Assembly (NCBI GenBank): GCA_022447365.1 | Contig: JAKVBL010000010.1 | Location: forward strand, 54,418-118,417 | Direction of reading: 5' to 3' | Origin: Oleiphilaceae bacterium | GTDB taxonomy: Bacteria > Pseudomonadota > Gammaproteobacteria > Pseudomonadales > Oleiphilaceae | Length of the DNA stretch: 64,000 bases | In this document: positions 1 through 9,450 of the stretch, piece after piece | Numbering within the stretch: the first letter of the stretch is position 1 | How the letters are laid out: the number at the start of each line of letters is the position of its first letter | Position numbers and translations under genes: made by a program | Notes under the pieces: generated by a model | The model's input: only the letters and a program-made list of their open reading frames with translations | Database searches by the model: none | What the model was told of the DNA's origin: nothing

Positions 1-1962
1 TTTTTACCTCGTTATCAAAAAAGACTTGTTTCATTGCTCATAGATTCCATCTCGCTACCTATCGCGATATGGATGGCCTTTAGTCTTCGACTTGATACCT
101 TTTATGTGCCAACTTCTGGCGCGATTGTCTTAGCCATGTGCGTCACCGTTGCATGCAGTTTATTAGCGTTCACGAAGTTTGGCTTGTACCGCGCGGTGAT
201 TCGTTACATGAGCAATCATGCGATGAAAGCTGTGGTAGCGGGTGTTAGTGTTTCTGCTTGTGTGCTTGCGCTTTCAGCGTTTGCTCTACAAGCCGAAATG
301 CCTCGTTCTGTGCCAGTAATATACTGGTGCTTGGCATTGGTGTTTGTGGGTGGCTCACGTATGACTGCGCGATCATTAGTGCATACCTCGATGGTACGTA
401 GTAAAGAGCGCATAGTGATTTATGGGGCAGGTAAATCTGGCTTGCAGCTCAGTTCAGTGTTGTTTCATAGTAAAGCGATGCAGCCAGTAGCGTTTATTGA
501 TGATGATCAAAACCTACATGGGACTGATCTTAATGGTATACGTGTACATAGCCCTGCGAACTTGCCAAAAGTATTAGCGAAATATGGGGCGACCAAAGTG
601 CTGCTTGCTCTTGGTCACGCACCACGGTCACGTCGAAGTTTAGTAATTCGTTTTCTAGAGCAATACCCTGTTGTGGTGCAAACCATTCCTGCGATCAATG
701 ATGTGGTGTCTGGAAAATCGAAAATAGAAGAAGTGCGCGATGTTGATATCGAAGATTTATTAGGTCGTGATGAGGTCTCGCCAGATCGTCAATTGTTAGC
801 TGAGTGCATCAGTAAAAAGACGGTCATGGTCACGGGCGCAGGCGGTTCAATTGGATCAGAGTTATGCCGCCAAATTGTGCGTTTAGCTCCGCTAAAATTG
901 ATTCTTGTTGAGTCGTCTGAATACGCCTTGTATGAGATAGAGCGTGAATTAAAACGCTACATGCTCAAGAAAGATCTGAACATTGAATTGCACGCAGTAG
1001 TGGGATCTGTTCAAAAGCAGCGTCGTATGACGCAGGTGATGCGCAGTTTTGGCGTTGAAACGGTTTATCATGCGGCAGCATATAAGCATGTGCCTTTGGT
1101 TGAGCAGAATGTCATTGAGGGTATTCGTAATAATGTATTTGGTACTTGGCATGCTGCCGAGGCAGCCATTAAAGCCAATGTAGAAACCTTTGTTCTGATT
1201 TCGACAGATAAAGCTGTTCGTCCTACTAATGTGATGGGTGCATCAAAGCGCTTGGCAGAGTTAGTGTTACAAGGTTTATCGAAACGTCAAGCCGGTACGC
1301 GTTTTTGTATGGTGCGTTTTGGCAATGTGCTTGGTTCATCTGGTTCTGTCGTTCCCTTGTTCAGAGATCAAATCAAGCAAGGTGGACCTGTCACGGTCAC
1401 ACACCCTGATATCACTCGATACTTCATGACGATTCCCGAAGCCGCACAACTTGTATTGCAGGCCGGTGCAATGGGTGAGGGTGGCGATGTGTTTTTGCTT
1501 GATATGGGGCAAAGCGTCAAGATCAATGATTTAGCGGTTAAGCTTATCCACTTAATGGGACTTGAGCTAAAAGATCAGTCGAACCCAGATGGGGATATTG
1601 CGATTGAGTACTCTGGCTTGCGACCGGGTGAGAAGCTTTATGAAGAGCTTTTGATCGGTAATGAGCCGATGCCTACAGCGCACCCGCGTATTATGCGTGG
1701 TCGTGAGATATCGCTTGCTTGGGACGATGTGAAGGTTCTTCTTGATCGTATCGATATGCTTTGCAAAGACTTTGATTGTGAGGCATTGCGTGAGGTCTTG
1801 ATGATGGCACCGCTTGATTACAAACCGTCTGATTCTTTGAGTGATTTGGTCTGGAATAAAACCTATACCGATATGCCAGGAACCTCTATGCAAGAGCGTA
1901 TGCGTGACTTGCAGATGCCTGCGAATGAAGGGGATAGCAATTCGAATATCTCTAATGGGTAG
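1..1962 (+). CDS. WbpM/CapD-type nucleoside-diphosphate-sugar 4,6-dehydratase, 5'-truncated by window edge
   Basis: Membrane-anchored short-chain dehydrogenase/reductase acting on UDP-N-acetylhexosamines for O-antigen, capsule or glycan precursors. The reading frame is open back to base 1, so the true start lies outside; TTG at 34 is only the first possible start inside. From that TTG: hydrophobic N-terminal helices, a first Rossmann motif YGAGKSG near residue 130, and a second domain with VTGAGGSIGSE near 266. STDKAVRPTNVMGASKR follows near 390-405; Met replaces the usual catalytic Tyr before the Lys, as in the WbpM/PglF inverting dehydratases. The C-terminus GLRPGEKLYEELL is typical. The family is usually about 620-670 residues, so little is missing. 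It probably closes a polysaccharide cluster lying to the left. Confidence 0.9.
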   Translation, partial: FLPRYQKRLVSLLIDSISLPIAIWMAFSLRLDTFYVPTSGAIVLAMCVTVACSLLAFTKFGLYRAVIRYMSNHAMKAVVAGVSVSACVLALSAFALQAEMPRSVPVIYWCLALVFVGGSRMTARSLVHTSMVRSKERIVIYGAGKSGLQLSSVLFHSKAMQPVAFIDDDQNLHGTDLNGIRVHSPANLPKVLAKYGATKVLLALGHAPRSRRSLVIRFLEQYPVVVQTIPAINDVVSGKSKIEEVRDVDIEDLLGRDEVSPDRQLLAECISKKTVMVTGAGGSIGSELCRQIVRLAPLKLILVESSEYALYEIERELKRYMLKKDLNIELHAVVGSVQKQRRMTQVMRSFGVETVYHAAAYKHVPLVEQNVIEGIRNNVFGTWHAAEAAIKANVETFVLISTDKAVRPTNVMGASKRLAELVLQGLSKRQAGTRFCMVRFGNVLGSSGSVVPLFRDQIKQGGPVTVTHPDITRYFMTIPEAAQLVLQAGAMGEGGDVFLLDMGQSVKINDLAVKLIHLMGLELKDQSNPDGDIAIEYSGLRPGEKLYEELLIGNEPMPTAHPRIMRGREISLAWDDVKVLLDRIDMLCKDFDCEALREVLMMAPLDYKPSDSLSDLVWNKTYTDMPGTSMQERMRDLQMPANEGDSNSNISNG

Positions 1963-1971
1963 ATCATTGTA

Positions 1972-2232
1972 GAGATCCTAAATGTGCACGTACTTCGTTC
2001 GCTGCTTCAGGATGACGTCGACACTAAATATTGGGGTCAGAGTAAAAGGACTCTGACCCCAACGACCTCCTTTGACCCCGGCCAATCTGTGTCACCCTGG
2101 CTTATCCTTTTTGTCATCCCGTTTTTCCCCTTTTCGTCATCCCGTTTTTAAAACGGGATCTCATGGTTGGTTTGCTGAGTTAGACCCGAGATCCTGAATG
2201 TGCGCGTACTTCGTCCGCTGCTTCAGGATGAC
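1972..2232. repeat. intergenic repeat cluster (two 45-bp copies plus short palindromes)
   Basis: Two 45-base copies at 1972-2016 and 2188-2232 differ at only a few positions. Each is a hairpin with ends of the form ATCCTGAA and TTCAGGAT. Between them lie two GTCATCCCG copies (2113 and 2136), a CCCGTTTT/AAAACGGG palindrome at 2141-2157 and a GGGGTCAGAGT hairpin. This is the GTCATCCCG...TTCAGGATGAC type of dispersed bacterial intergenic repeat. No gene is seen in this 299-base gap. Confidence 0.8.
2031..2062. terminator. GGGGTCAGAGT hairpin (repeat family, terminator-like)
   Basis: Near-perfect inverted repeat: TTGGGGTCAGAGT, a short loop, then ACTCTGACCCCAA. It lies between convergent genes ending at 1962 and 2262. 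There is no clear T-tract, so termination is inferred from position. Related hairpins occur at 11495, 27160 and 27900. Confidence 0.6.
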
Positions 2233-2261
2233 CCTGATATTTTTATCCTTAATACATCGTG

Positions 2262-2738
2262 CTACCAACGATATTTATTAAAGTTCTCTGGATTCGCCCA
2301 GAAACGTGAATTATTCCATTCACGCTTTTTGTTGTAGCTGGCAATGTCATAGCTATAGACGGTCAGTCCACTTTCATCTTGTTCTTCTCTTTTGAATCCT
2401 AAACTGAGTATATCGCTAAAGGATAGTGTCGACTCTCCATTGCAGAGAATAAGCATTTTTGCATTGAGATGGTTTCTTAGAACGCCAATAACTTCTATTG
2501 CTTTGGAATGTTCGAGCTGATTCAAGTTTTCACCGAGAACGACCAAATCGACATGTTTCACTTCATCTGGGCTTAAATGTAAATCACGCATTTTCGATGC
2601 AGGTAGAGCTTGTATGACGCATTGAGCTTTGGCATCTTTCAGAATTTCTTCGATCTGAGATGAGGCGACCAGAACATGGTTTGGCTTGATCTCTTCGAGA
2701 ATATGCATCATGCAAGAAAGTGCGTTATTCGTAGTCAT
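2262..2738 (-). CDS. hypothetical protein, DUF6231-like
   Basis: A 158-residue soluble protein with no signal peptide or membrane segment. The middle has alternating beta/alpha stretches (HVLVASSQIEEIL, VDLVVLGENL, KMLILCNGES) like a small Rossmann-type fold. The C-terminus is rich in Trp, Asn and Phe (WNNSRFWANPENFNKYRW). From memory this tail resembles the DUF6231 family of Pseudomonas and Marinobacter relatives; I cannot verify this. It starts 8 bases after the MocR gene on the same strand, so the two are probably cotranscribed. Function unknown. Confidence 0.7.
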   Translation of the reverse strand: MTTNNALSCMMHILEEIKPNHVLVASSQIEEILKDAKAQCVIQALPASKMRDLHLSPDEVKHVDLVVLGENLNQLEHSKAIEVIGVLRNHLNAKMLILCNGESTLSFSDILSLGFKREEQDESGLTVYSYDIASYNKKREWNNSRFWANPENFNKYRW

Positions 2739-2746
2739 GCGTCTAT

Positions 2747-4180
2747 CTAATCTTTATGGTTAAGTTTGTCTTGTACGAGTGAGCCGAGCAATGCGATGGC
2801 TTCTTTTCGCGCTGGTGTCCAAGCTTTTGAATAGCACAGCCGTATCGAGCTTTTAAACTTATTTGCGTTCGATGAAAAAATCTCTCCAGGAGCAACAATA
2901 ATACCCTGTGCTTTGGCTTCGAAGTACAGCTCTGTGGCATTTAAGCCTGCGGGCAATTGAAGCCACGCGACATAACCACCTTGAGGGGAGGATAAGCGCA
3001 CATCACTTGGGAAATGTTCACTAATCAGCTTGAAAAAGTGGTCGCGTCGGCCGCGGTAGGTATCGCGCGCAAGACGAAGGTGTCGATCGAAACTAGAGCG
3101 GTTAAGCACCTCAGCAACCGCCATTTGAGGTAAACAGAACTGGTTTGATGCGCTCAGAAATCGCTGATATTCGACCTCTTGCATATATCGCCCCGGCATT
3201 ATCCATCCTAAACCTAATTGTGGTTCGAGCATTTTTGAGGCAGATGAACATAGAAGCACACGATCTTGTGTATCATAGCTTTTTACCGCACGAGGGCGCT
3301 GATGCGTATAGCCAAGCTCTCCATATATATCGTCTTCAATAAATGAAATTTGATATTGGTTGATCAGCTCAACAAGGGCTTTCTTTGCCGTTTCAGGCAT
3401 CTGTGCCCCGAGCGGATTATTGAAGTTTGGTACGCCAAGCACGGTTTTGATGGGCCATTGTTCAAGCGCTAGTTGAAGTGCGTCAATGCTCATTCCTGTT
3501 TTCGGGTCAGAAGGGATCTCAATGACCTTTAAGCTAAGCGATTCAACTAACTGCAGTAGGCCGTAATAACAAGGGCTTTCCACTGCCACAATATCGCCTG
3601 GCTTGCACAGCGCTTTGAGGCATAAACCAATCGCGCCCTGACAGCCAGAAGCAATGATAATATCGTCTGCGGTAACAGATACATGCCCGTCTGCTGCGCG
3701 TTGCGCCAGCATGCGACGAAGCTGTTCATCACCCTTATGGGTGCAATACCCTTGACCTAAAAAGGGCGTACTGCGAACAAGCTGCCCAAAGCTCTTTTTG
3801 AGTTGTTGAATAATAGGGAAGTCCGCCGCAGGTGATGCAGCGCCAAAGCTTATCGCCCCTGCCATTGAGGATGTTTGCATTACGTCCATTACGAGTTGTG
3901 ATGTGCTGACTAGCTTTGGTGTTACCGAGCCATGCTTGAGTTGAGGTGCCTCAAAAGCTTGCTTTAAGGGTGTTTTGACGTAATAACCTGACTTAGGCCT
4001 CACCTCGATTAAATCTCTATCTTCGAGTAAGTTATAACTCATCAATACCGTTGAGACACTTACACTTTGCTGTTGCGCGAGCTTACGCACTGACGGGAGC
4101 TTTTCGCCATTTGTATAGATGCCTTGACGAATCTGGTCATCAAGGTTGTCGGCTAGGCGCTGATAAATAGGATTACTCAT
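2747..4180 (-). CDS. MocR-type transcriptional regulator (GntR HTH + aminotransferase domain)
   Basis: A 477-residue MocR/GabR-family regulator. Residues 1-70 are a GntR winged helix (GEKLPSVRKLAQQQSVSVSTV). The rest is a fold-type I PLP domain with NFNNPLG, IEDDIYGELGY and a PLP-lysine motif SSASKM near residue 313. These proteins sense an amino-acid or PLP-related ligand and usually control a neighbouring gene. The divergent gene at 4439 and the DUF1338 oxygenase gene at 4845 are candidate targets. The C-terminal domain belongs to the same fold group as 2-aminoadipate aminotransferase, which would fit a link with 2-oxoadipate chemistry; that is inference. Confidence 0.88.
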   Translation of the reverse strand: MSNPIYQRLADNLDDQIRQGIYTNGEKLPSVRKLAQQQSVSVSTVLMSYNLLEDRDLIEVRPKSGYYVKTPLKQAFEAPQLKHGSVTPKLVSTSQLVMDVMQTSSMAGAISFGAASPAADFPIIQQLKKSFGQLVRSTPFLGQGYCTHKGDEQLRRMLAQRAADGHVSVTADDIIIASGCQGAIGLCLKALCKPGDIVAVESPCYYGLLQLVESLSLKVIEIPSDPKTGMSIDALQLALEQWPIKTVLGVPNFNNPLGAQMPETAKKALVELINQYQISFIEDDIYGELGYTHQRPRAVKSYDTQDRVLLCSSASKMLEPQLGLGWIMPGRYMQEVEYQRFLSASNQFCLPQMAVAEVLNRSSFDRHLRLARDTYRGRRDHFFKLISEHFPSDVRLSSPQGGYVAWLQLPAGLNATELYFEAKAQGIIVAPGEIFSSNANKFKSSIRLCYSKAWTPARKEAIALLGSLVQDKLNHKD

Positions 4181-4438
4181 AACAGTTTCTATTTTTTATG
4201 GATATACATAACAGATTGGCTCAGTTTAAAGGAAACAGATTCCGTTTTTCAACAAACTGTTATGGTTAAAGGTTTTATTTTTGAATCTGTTTTGTTTTTG
4301 CTTGAAGAACTAATCTTACTCCCATGCTGTTGTAATTGTCTCGTGCACTTATCTCATTCACTTATTGAAGAGAGGCGATGACAGCAACAATTTTTCTCCA
4401 ATGGTTTATTAGCGAATTACAGATAGAGGAGTTAGATC

Positions 4439-4696
4439 ATGAGATTATTCGTGAACGGATACCTAATATTATCAGCATTTGAGCGCGTACTTTCTGCGAG
4501 AGCTGTCGTTCGTATTTTCAAATTGACTCAGCTTAGGCTGCAAAGTAAGCGACTATTAGAACTAGTCAGTTTGTATGCGCAGCGCACCCAGCAACGTAGG
4601 CAATTAGCGCATCTCGATCAACGGGCATTGTCAGATATTGGGTTATCTCACGCTGATGCACTGAATGAGGCAAATAAGCCATTCTGGAAAGAATAG
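4439..4696 (+). CDS. DUF1127 (YjiS-like) small protein
   Basis: An 85-residue basic protein. The C-terminal 45 residues carry the DUF1127 signature: RRQLAHLDQRALSDIGLSHADALNEANKPFW. The N-terminal half is a less conserved Arg-rich helix. Small DUF1127 proteins in alphaproteobacteria act in RNA and phosphate metabolism, but the role here is unknown. A GAGGAG Shine-Dalgarno lies just before ATG 4439. The gene is divergent from the MocR regulator across a 258-base gap. Confidence 0.82.
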   Translation: MRLFVNGYLILSAFERVLSARAVVRIFKLTQLRLQSKRLLELVSLYAQRTQQRRQLAHLDQRALSDIGLSHADALNEANKPFWKE

Positions 4697-4844
4697 GGTT
4701 CGGCTTTGCGCTCGTTCGCATATCACTGAAAACAACGCTAAATTTAAGCTCTACTTCAAAGCTGCAACGCATTTAGTAGCTATAAGTAGTTAAAAGCAGC
4801 TAGAAGTAGCCATGTCAGTTATTCGATTTGTAAAAAGGAACGAT

Positions 4845-5657
4845 ATGAATATCGAGACCATGTTTTCAGAGTGTTGGGCAGCGTATAGCAAGTTAAACCC
4901 TAAGGTGCTCGAGATGCGAGCCTTGCTTGCACAGCATTCTTCTGGTCTGTTGAATGATCATATTGCACTGCGAACCCTCAAACACTCCGAGTTTGGTTTA
5001 GGCCAGCTCTGTGCGCCCTTTGAGGAAATCGGCTATGAAGTGAGAGAGCACTATCATTTCAAAGAAAAGAAGCTGGAAGCGGTGCACTTAGAACATTCAA
5101 ATATCGCGGATGCGCCAAAGGTATTTATTAGCGAGTTGTTGCTCGAACAGTGCTCGCCAGAATTGCAGGATCTTATCTCTCGAGCATTAGTAGACCGTTA
5201 TCAGCCAATATTGGATGCTTTGTTACCCGTGTCAGGGGTGTCGTGGGGCCAGCCTTCGTATTCGGTGTATCAGACTCTTTTACAAGAATCAGAGTATGCG
5301 GCGTGGTTTTATGTCTTTGGCTTTGTGCCAAACCATTTTACGGTGAAAGTGAATTCCCTCAGCGATGTGGATGGCTTGAATGATATTCACGTGTTGAATG
5401 CGTTTTTAGAAGATCACGGTTATCAATTGAATAGCGCGGGTGGAAAAGTAAAAGGAAGCCCAGAGATTTATTTGGAACAGTCATCCACTTTGGCCGACAA
5501 AGTATCTATTCAATTCCAAGAGGGGAAGTACGACATTCCGAGTGTCTTTTATGAGTTTGCGAAACGCTACCCTTTACCTTCGGGCGAAGAGTTTTCGGGT
5601 TTTGTAGAGGGCAATGCGAATAAAATTTTTGAAAGTACGAACGTTAGAAACAACTAA
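4845..5657 (+). CDS. DUF1338 family, 2-oxoadipate dioxygenase/decarboxylase-like
   Basis: A 270-residue protein of the DUF1338 family, which includes the Fe(II) enzyme HglS that converts 2-oxoadipate to D-2-hydroxyglutarate in lysine breakdown. Visible candidate metal ligands are NDHIALRTL near the N-terminus and the His-rich HYHFKEKKLEAVHLEH. FYEFAKRYP near the end is also typical. This is the short form of the family. ATG 4845 is chosen over an in-frame ATG at 4812 because AAAAGGAACG precedes it at the right distance. The substrate here is not proven. Confidence 0.78.
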   Translation: MNIETMFSECWAAYSKLNPKVLEMRALLAQHSSGLLNDHIALRTLKHSEFGLGQLCAPFEEIGYEVREHYHFKEKKLEAVHLEHSNIADAPKVFISELLLEQCSPELQDLISRALVDRYQPILDALLPVSGVSWGQPSYSVYQTLLQESEYAAWFYVFGFVPNHFTVKVNSLSDVDGLNDIHVLNAFLEDHGYQLNSAGGKVKGSPEIYLEQSSTLADKVSIQFQEGKYDIPSVFYEFAKRYPLPSGEEFSGFVEGNANKIFESTNVRNN

Positions 5658-5688
5658 GTTCTAGTGATTGTTTAACAGATTTTTCTTA

Positions 5689-7737
5689 TTATGAATCGAT
5701 GCGATGCTTGTCATCTTGAAAGATAACATAACGGTTTTTACCCGCTTCTTTCGCTGCGTACATGGCGGTGTCCGCGTCGCTGATTAACACATCAGGCGAT
5801 GGAATCAAGGCGCTATGTACCGCGACGCCTATACTGGCCGAACAATGAATTTGCGGTTCTAGTACGATGCTAGAGAGCTGTTCAAGCATGCGTTCAGCGA
5901 TGCGCTCAAGATCATAGCGATGGAAGTTGCGTACGATTAGCGCAAACTCATCACCACCCATTCTCGCTACAAAATCTGTATCACGGCTGCAATCTTTTAA
6001 GGTATTTGCAACCGCTCGAATCATCTCGTCACCTTTGTGGTGGCCGTAGGTATCATTGATCGATTTGAAATCATCTAAATCAACAAACATCACACCAAAT
6101 TGATGGCTGTTGTCATGAAAATTAGCAAAGCGTTTGGCGAGCTCTTCTTCAAATGCATGCCGATTGTGCAAGCCGCTCAAAGTGTCGTGGCGCGCAAGCC
6201 ACGCTAATTCAGTCTCAGCTTCGATGCGCCCCGAAATGTCCACGGCAATCGATAATACTTGGCGTGAGCCTGTTTTTTGATTGATTAAAGGGGCGTGGCG
6301 CCAAGCCAGAAAACGAAGGTGTTGGTCATGTGTGATAACCGCAGCTTCGTGCTGAAATTCGCCGGAATCTGATTGTGAGATGTCTTTGACATGCTTGATG
6401 ATGTCATCAAAGTTTTCGCTCGGGTCTAAGAGTTTTGCGAAATGCATTCCATTGAGTTTTTCTTGCGAGAAACCAGTTATTGATTGCGTGTAGTGATTTG
6501 TTTGACGGATATAACCATCGCCATCTTGAATAATGATGGCTGCGTGCATGGTATTGAATAACTGATTTACAAAGTCACGTTCAAGCTCTAACTCGCGACC
6601 TCGTTTTTCGAGTTCACTCGCACGGGTTTCGAGTTGCTCGCGCATGCTTTCTAACTCATCACATAGTCCCGATGCGGTGATACGTAGAATGTCTGCTTCG
6701 TCATTGACGAAGCGACTCGCACCCAGTTTATCGAAGTCTTTTTTAGCTTGCGCATAATTGCGGCTAGCCAGCGACGGAAGAATGTTCGTTGTGCGACGCA
6801 AGCGTGTCATTGGTCGCCAAAGCACCAAGAGTAATAAGCATTCCGCAACGATAAGACAAATCATCAGCATCCACCGCATGTTGGCAAGCGTGTGTTCAAC
6901 AATCGCTTTTCCTTCGCTTACATCACGAATAGTTAGCAAGGTATTTTCGCCTAGTTCAAAGCTACGCATGTGGTAGGTTCGATCATTGACCTCAATGAAG
7001 TTTTCTTTGGCGCTAAGATCACTAAAGCGCAAGTCCGCTAGAGCTAGATCGATAATGTCGCGCGTTAGGCTTGGGTTAGTCAGCGCAACAAGGTTATGGC
7101 TCCATTCAGGTAGATGCTCGACATAGGTGTAGCGTTCATAACGTTCAGATAACAAGGCTGTATTGATTTCGTTAATCTGATAGAACTTTAAAAGAACATT
7201 GGTCAAAGGTTCGCTCAGCGCGACGACACCCACCACATCGCCCTCGTAAAGAATAGGGGCGCCAGCGACAACATAACACTGCGCATTGCACTGCAGTCGC
7301 CAGTCATGCTGTTCTTTTCTGAGAATTGATTGCGCGAAGATCTGCTCGTTCATTTCGGCTGTTGTTGAAAGCTCAAAACCTTGTGCGTCGTAGAGCATGA
7401 CTTTATCGATGCCGTATTCAATTTGCAGATTCCAGCTGAGATCAGATAGCGCATTTTCAATGGATTGACTGTTTTCAGTTGCCAATAACTTCGCGAGACC
7501 TTGGTTCCGTGCGGTGAATAAAGACAGCTGCGATATCTTTTGGCCTTCGACATCTAGCAAGGCTTGAAATTGTTTTTGATTGCGCTCGAAGATTGTATTC
7601 ATCGCCACGTTGAACTGGCTAGATGTCGCATTAGTGAGAACCAATAAAACAAACACAAACAGCACCGCTAGTACGAGGCTAGTTAGGCCGAAAGCTTGCC
7701 ACTTAATGCTAAATTGTGGTTTTTGTGTTTGTTTCAA
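5689..7737 (-). CDS. membrane sensor diguanylate cyclase (PAS-GGDEF)
   Basis: About 682 residues. Layout: N-terminal TM helix, a periplasmic sensor segment of about 230 residues, a second TM helix, a HAMP/coiled-coil-like linker, a PAS domain around 400-520, and a C-terminal GGDEF domain with intact MGGDEF near residue 594. It should make cyclic di-GMP in response to an outside signal. Reading from an ATG at 7791 would overlap the upstream gene by 40 bases. A TTG at 7737 has AAAGGA nine bases upstream and starts 15 bases after the upstream stop, so TTG is preferred. It is the last gene of a three-gene unit behind a PstS-like protein and an outer-membrane barrel. Confidence 0.88.
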   Translation of the reverse strand: MKQTQKPQFSIKWQAFGLTSLVLAVLFVFVLLVLTNATSSQFNVAMNTIFERNQKQFQALLDVEGQKISQLSLFTARNQGLAKLLATENSQSIENALSDLSWNLQIEYGIDKVMLYDAQGFELSTTAEMNEQIFAQSILRKEQHDWRLQCNAQCYVVAGAPILYEGDVVGVVALSEPLTNVLLKFYQINEINTALLSERYERYTYVEHLPEWSHNLVALTNPSLTRDIIDLALADLRFSDLSAKENFIEVNDRTYHMRSFELGENTLLTIRDVSEGKAIVEHTLANMRWMLMICLIVAECLLLLVLWRPMTRLRRTTNILPSLASRNYAQAKKDFDKLGASRFVNDEADILRITASGLCDELESMREQLETRASELEKRGRELELERDFVNQLFNTMHAAIIIQDGDGYIRQTNHYTQSITGFSQEKLNGMHFAKLLDPSENFDDIIKHVKDISQSDSGEFQHEAAVITHDQHLRFLAWRHAPLINQKTGSRQVLSIAVDISGRIEAETELAWLARHDTLSGLHNRHAFEEELAKRFANFHDNSHQFGVMFVDLDDFKSINDTYGHHKGDEMIRAVANTLKDCSRDTDFVARMGGDEFALIVRNFHRYDLERIAERMLEQLSSIVLEPQIHCSASIGVAVHSALIPSPDVLISDADTAMYAAKEAGKNRYVIFQDDKHRIDS

Positions 7738-7751
7738 TGCGGTAGATCCTT

Positions 7752-9035
7752 TTACCAGCGGTAGGCAATTTGCAGCATGGCTGCGTGCCAATATCGATTG
7801 CGACTGATGTTCATGTTGTCGCGGTTAAATAAACGAGACCATCCGTCTATGTAATGCAGTTCGCCTCGGATGAGCCAATCTTCGCTCGGTCTCCATGTTT
7901 GACCGATATTAACATCTACAAAGTGTCCGCGTGGATCAGCAAAGCTGACATCGCGTTGTTTGTTGTAGTCATAACGTACATAGGTTTCGTGTTGATCACT
8001 CCAGCGATATAAACCTTGAATATAAAACGACTCTTCATAACCAAGGTATCGAATCGTATTTTGCGTATATTGCTGAATTACACCTGGGTAGGTGGCATTC
8101 AAAGACGTTAATGCTGAAGATCCCGCGATTGTCTGGGCTAGATCTAAATTAATGTTCGACTGAAACTTATGACGCGAGTATTCAGCGGTCACAGCCCATT
8201 CAAAGGCGTTGTATTCTAATGAAGTCAGAACTGTTTCGGAATAGAACGAAGAATCATCTGCGTAAATTTGCACATCATTCAAGTCAGGTGATCCAGGCAA
8301 TATCGCATTTGCTGGCACGTTAATTAAGGGGTTGAGGTCGATCGTATATTCGGGTCGATAGTAAGTGATGGCAGCGCGCCAACCATTGAACTCTGAACCA
8401 TAAGCAAGTTTTGCCAATAAACCTGAGTCGCCCTTTAAATTACTTGGCTCAAGTTGCGAAGCTTCTTGCGCCTCATCCATATCGGTTACAGGTTGGTTGT
8501 AGAAGACTTGAAAGCTAAGCGCATTTTCACCCAAAGACTTCGACCAATGCAGCTCAGCACCATCTGCAGAGTAGAAGGAATTACGCGTCTGATCGTAGTA
8601 CACCGATTGCGGCATGATCACACCTGTGCGGGTATGAGGAATATCGCGGGTTTCATTGTAAAAGCCGAAAGAGGAACGAATTCGTCCTAAGCGGGCTGTT
8701 AGTTGGCTATCTTCACTGCGATAGAGCGGATGACTCAAAAATGCATAATCAACACGTAAGTCGTTGCCGCTTGTCTCACTGACTTTCCGTCCGAGCAATT
8801 GCCCAGAAAAACGTAGGTCTTTATATACTTTTGTTGAGAATAGAGCGCCGGCTTCCCACATATCGACAGAAGCTTGGTCATCAGATTGCGCTAAAAAGTT
8901 ATGGTCGCTCGAATAGATGAGGCTTTGACTTAAAAAGCCTTCAACTTGGTTTTGGCTAAACCATTGCTCGGCTTGTGCAATGTTTGCCAACGCAAACAAG
9001 CTGCTAATGTACGCGAATGGCTTTAATATTTTCAT
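7752..9035 (-). CDS. outer-membrane beta-barrel (porin-like) protein
   Basis: About 427 residues. ATG 9035 gives a clean signal peptide (MKILKPFAYISSLFALANIAQA). The body has alternating amphipathic strands rich in Tyr, Trp, Ser and Asp and ends in an aromatic residue (QIAYRW), as outer-membrane barrels do. An upstream in-frame start at 9083 would put extra residues before the signal peptide. The start overlaps the end of the PstS-like gene by 32 bases, which suggests translational coupling. Its ligand is unknown. Confidence 0.8.
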   Translation of the reverse strand: MKILKPFAYISSLFALANIAQAEQWFSQNQVEGFLSQSLIYSSDHNFLAQSDDQASVDMWEAGALFSTKVYKDLRFSGQLLGRKVSETSGNDLRVDYAFLSHPLYRSEDSQLTARLGRIRSSFGFYNETRDIPHTRTGVIMPQSVYYDQTRNSFYSADGAELHWSKSLGENALSFQVFYNQPVTDMDEAQEASQLEPSNLKGDSGLLAKLAYGSEFNGWRAAITYYRPEYTIDLNPLINVPANAILPGSPDLNDVQIYADDSSFYSETVLTSLEYNAFEWAVTAEYSRHKFQSNINLDLAQTIAGSSALTSLNATYPGVIQQYTQNTIRYLGYEESFYIQGLYRWSDQHETYVRYDYNKQRDVSFADPRGHFVDVNIGQTWRPSEDWLIRGELHYIDGWSRLFNRDNMNISRNRYWHAAMLQIAYRW

Positions 9036-9450
9036 GGTCGTAGTCTTGCTGGATGTAACCGATCGCACCAGGAGTGTTTGCAATGGTTTGGATCATTTCT
9101 TCTTTTGAGGATAAAGCAACAGGCGCTTGCCCAGTGCCGGAATAAACGAGACGCTGCCAGATGGCGTCAAGCTGCCTTGGGAAGACTCCCAATACTTGCT
9201 TGCAGAATGCTTTATGTGTTTTCTGATCTTGGCTCAGTACGTAGACTTGTACGCGTTGCCCGTCCGACCATAGACGCTTTTTCATTGTAAAGATCGCTCT
9301 TACTTCCTTGAGCTGCAATTCGTTTCTGTCTACCGAGGCATGACCAATGACAGTAATGGCATGTGTTGTAGGAGAGAAAACACTGAATCCTATCAATGTT
9401 CCTAATATCAATACTCGCCAGTACCGCCGCACCTTTGTTGTAAGTCGCAC
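9004..9450 (-). CDS. small PstS-like periplasmic substrate-binding protein
   Basis: A 148-residue protein with a signal peptide (VLILGTLIGFSVFSPTTHA). The body resembles one lobe of phosphate-binding PstS-like proteins: LKEVRAIFTMKKRLWSDGQRVQVYVL and a terminal TPGAIGYI. Single-lobe proteins of this kind are often encoded beside a porin-like protein and a membrane sensor, as here, and may deliver a ligand signal to the cyclase. It heads the three-gene unit 9450-5689. Confidence 0.78.
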   Translation of the reverse strand: MRLTTKVRRYWRVLILGTLIGFSVFSPTTHAITVIGHASVDRNELQLKEVRAIFTMKKRLWSDGQRVQVYVLSQDQKTHKAFCKQVLGVFPRQLDAIWQRLVYSGTGQAPVALSSKEEMIQTIANTPGAIGYIQQDYDHENIKAIRVH

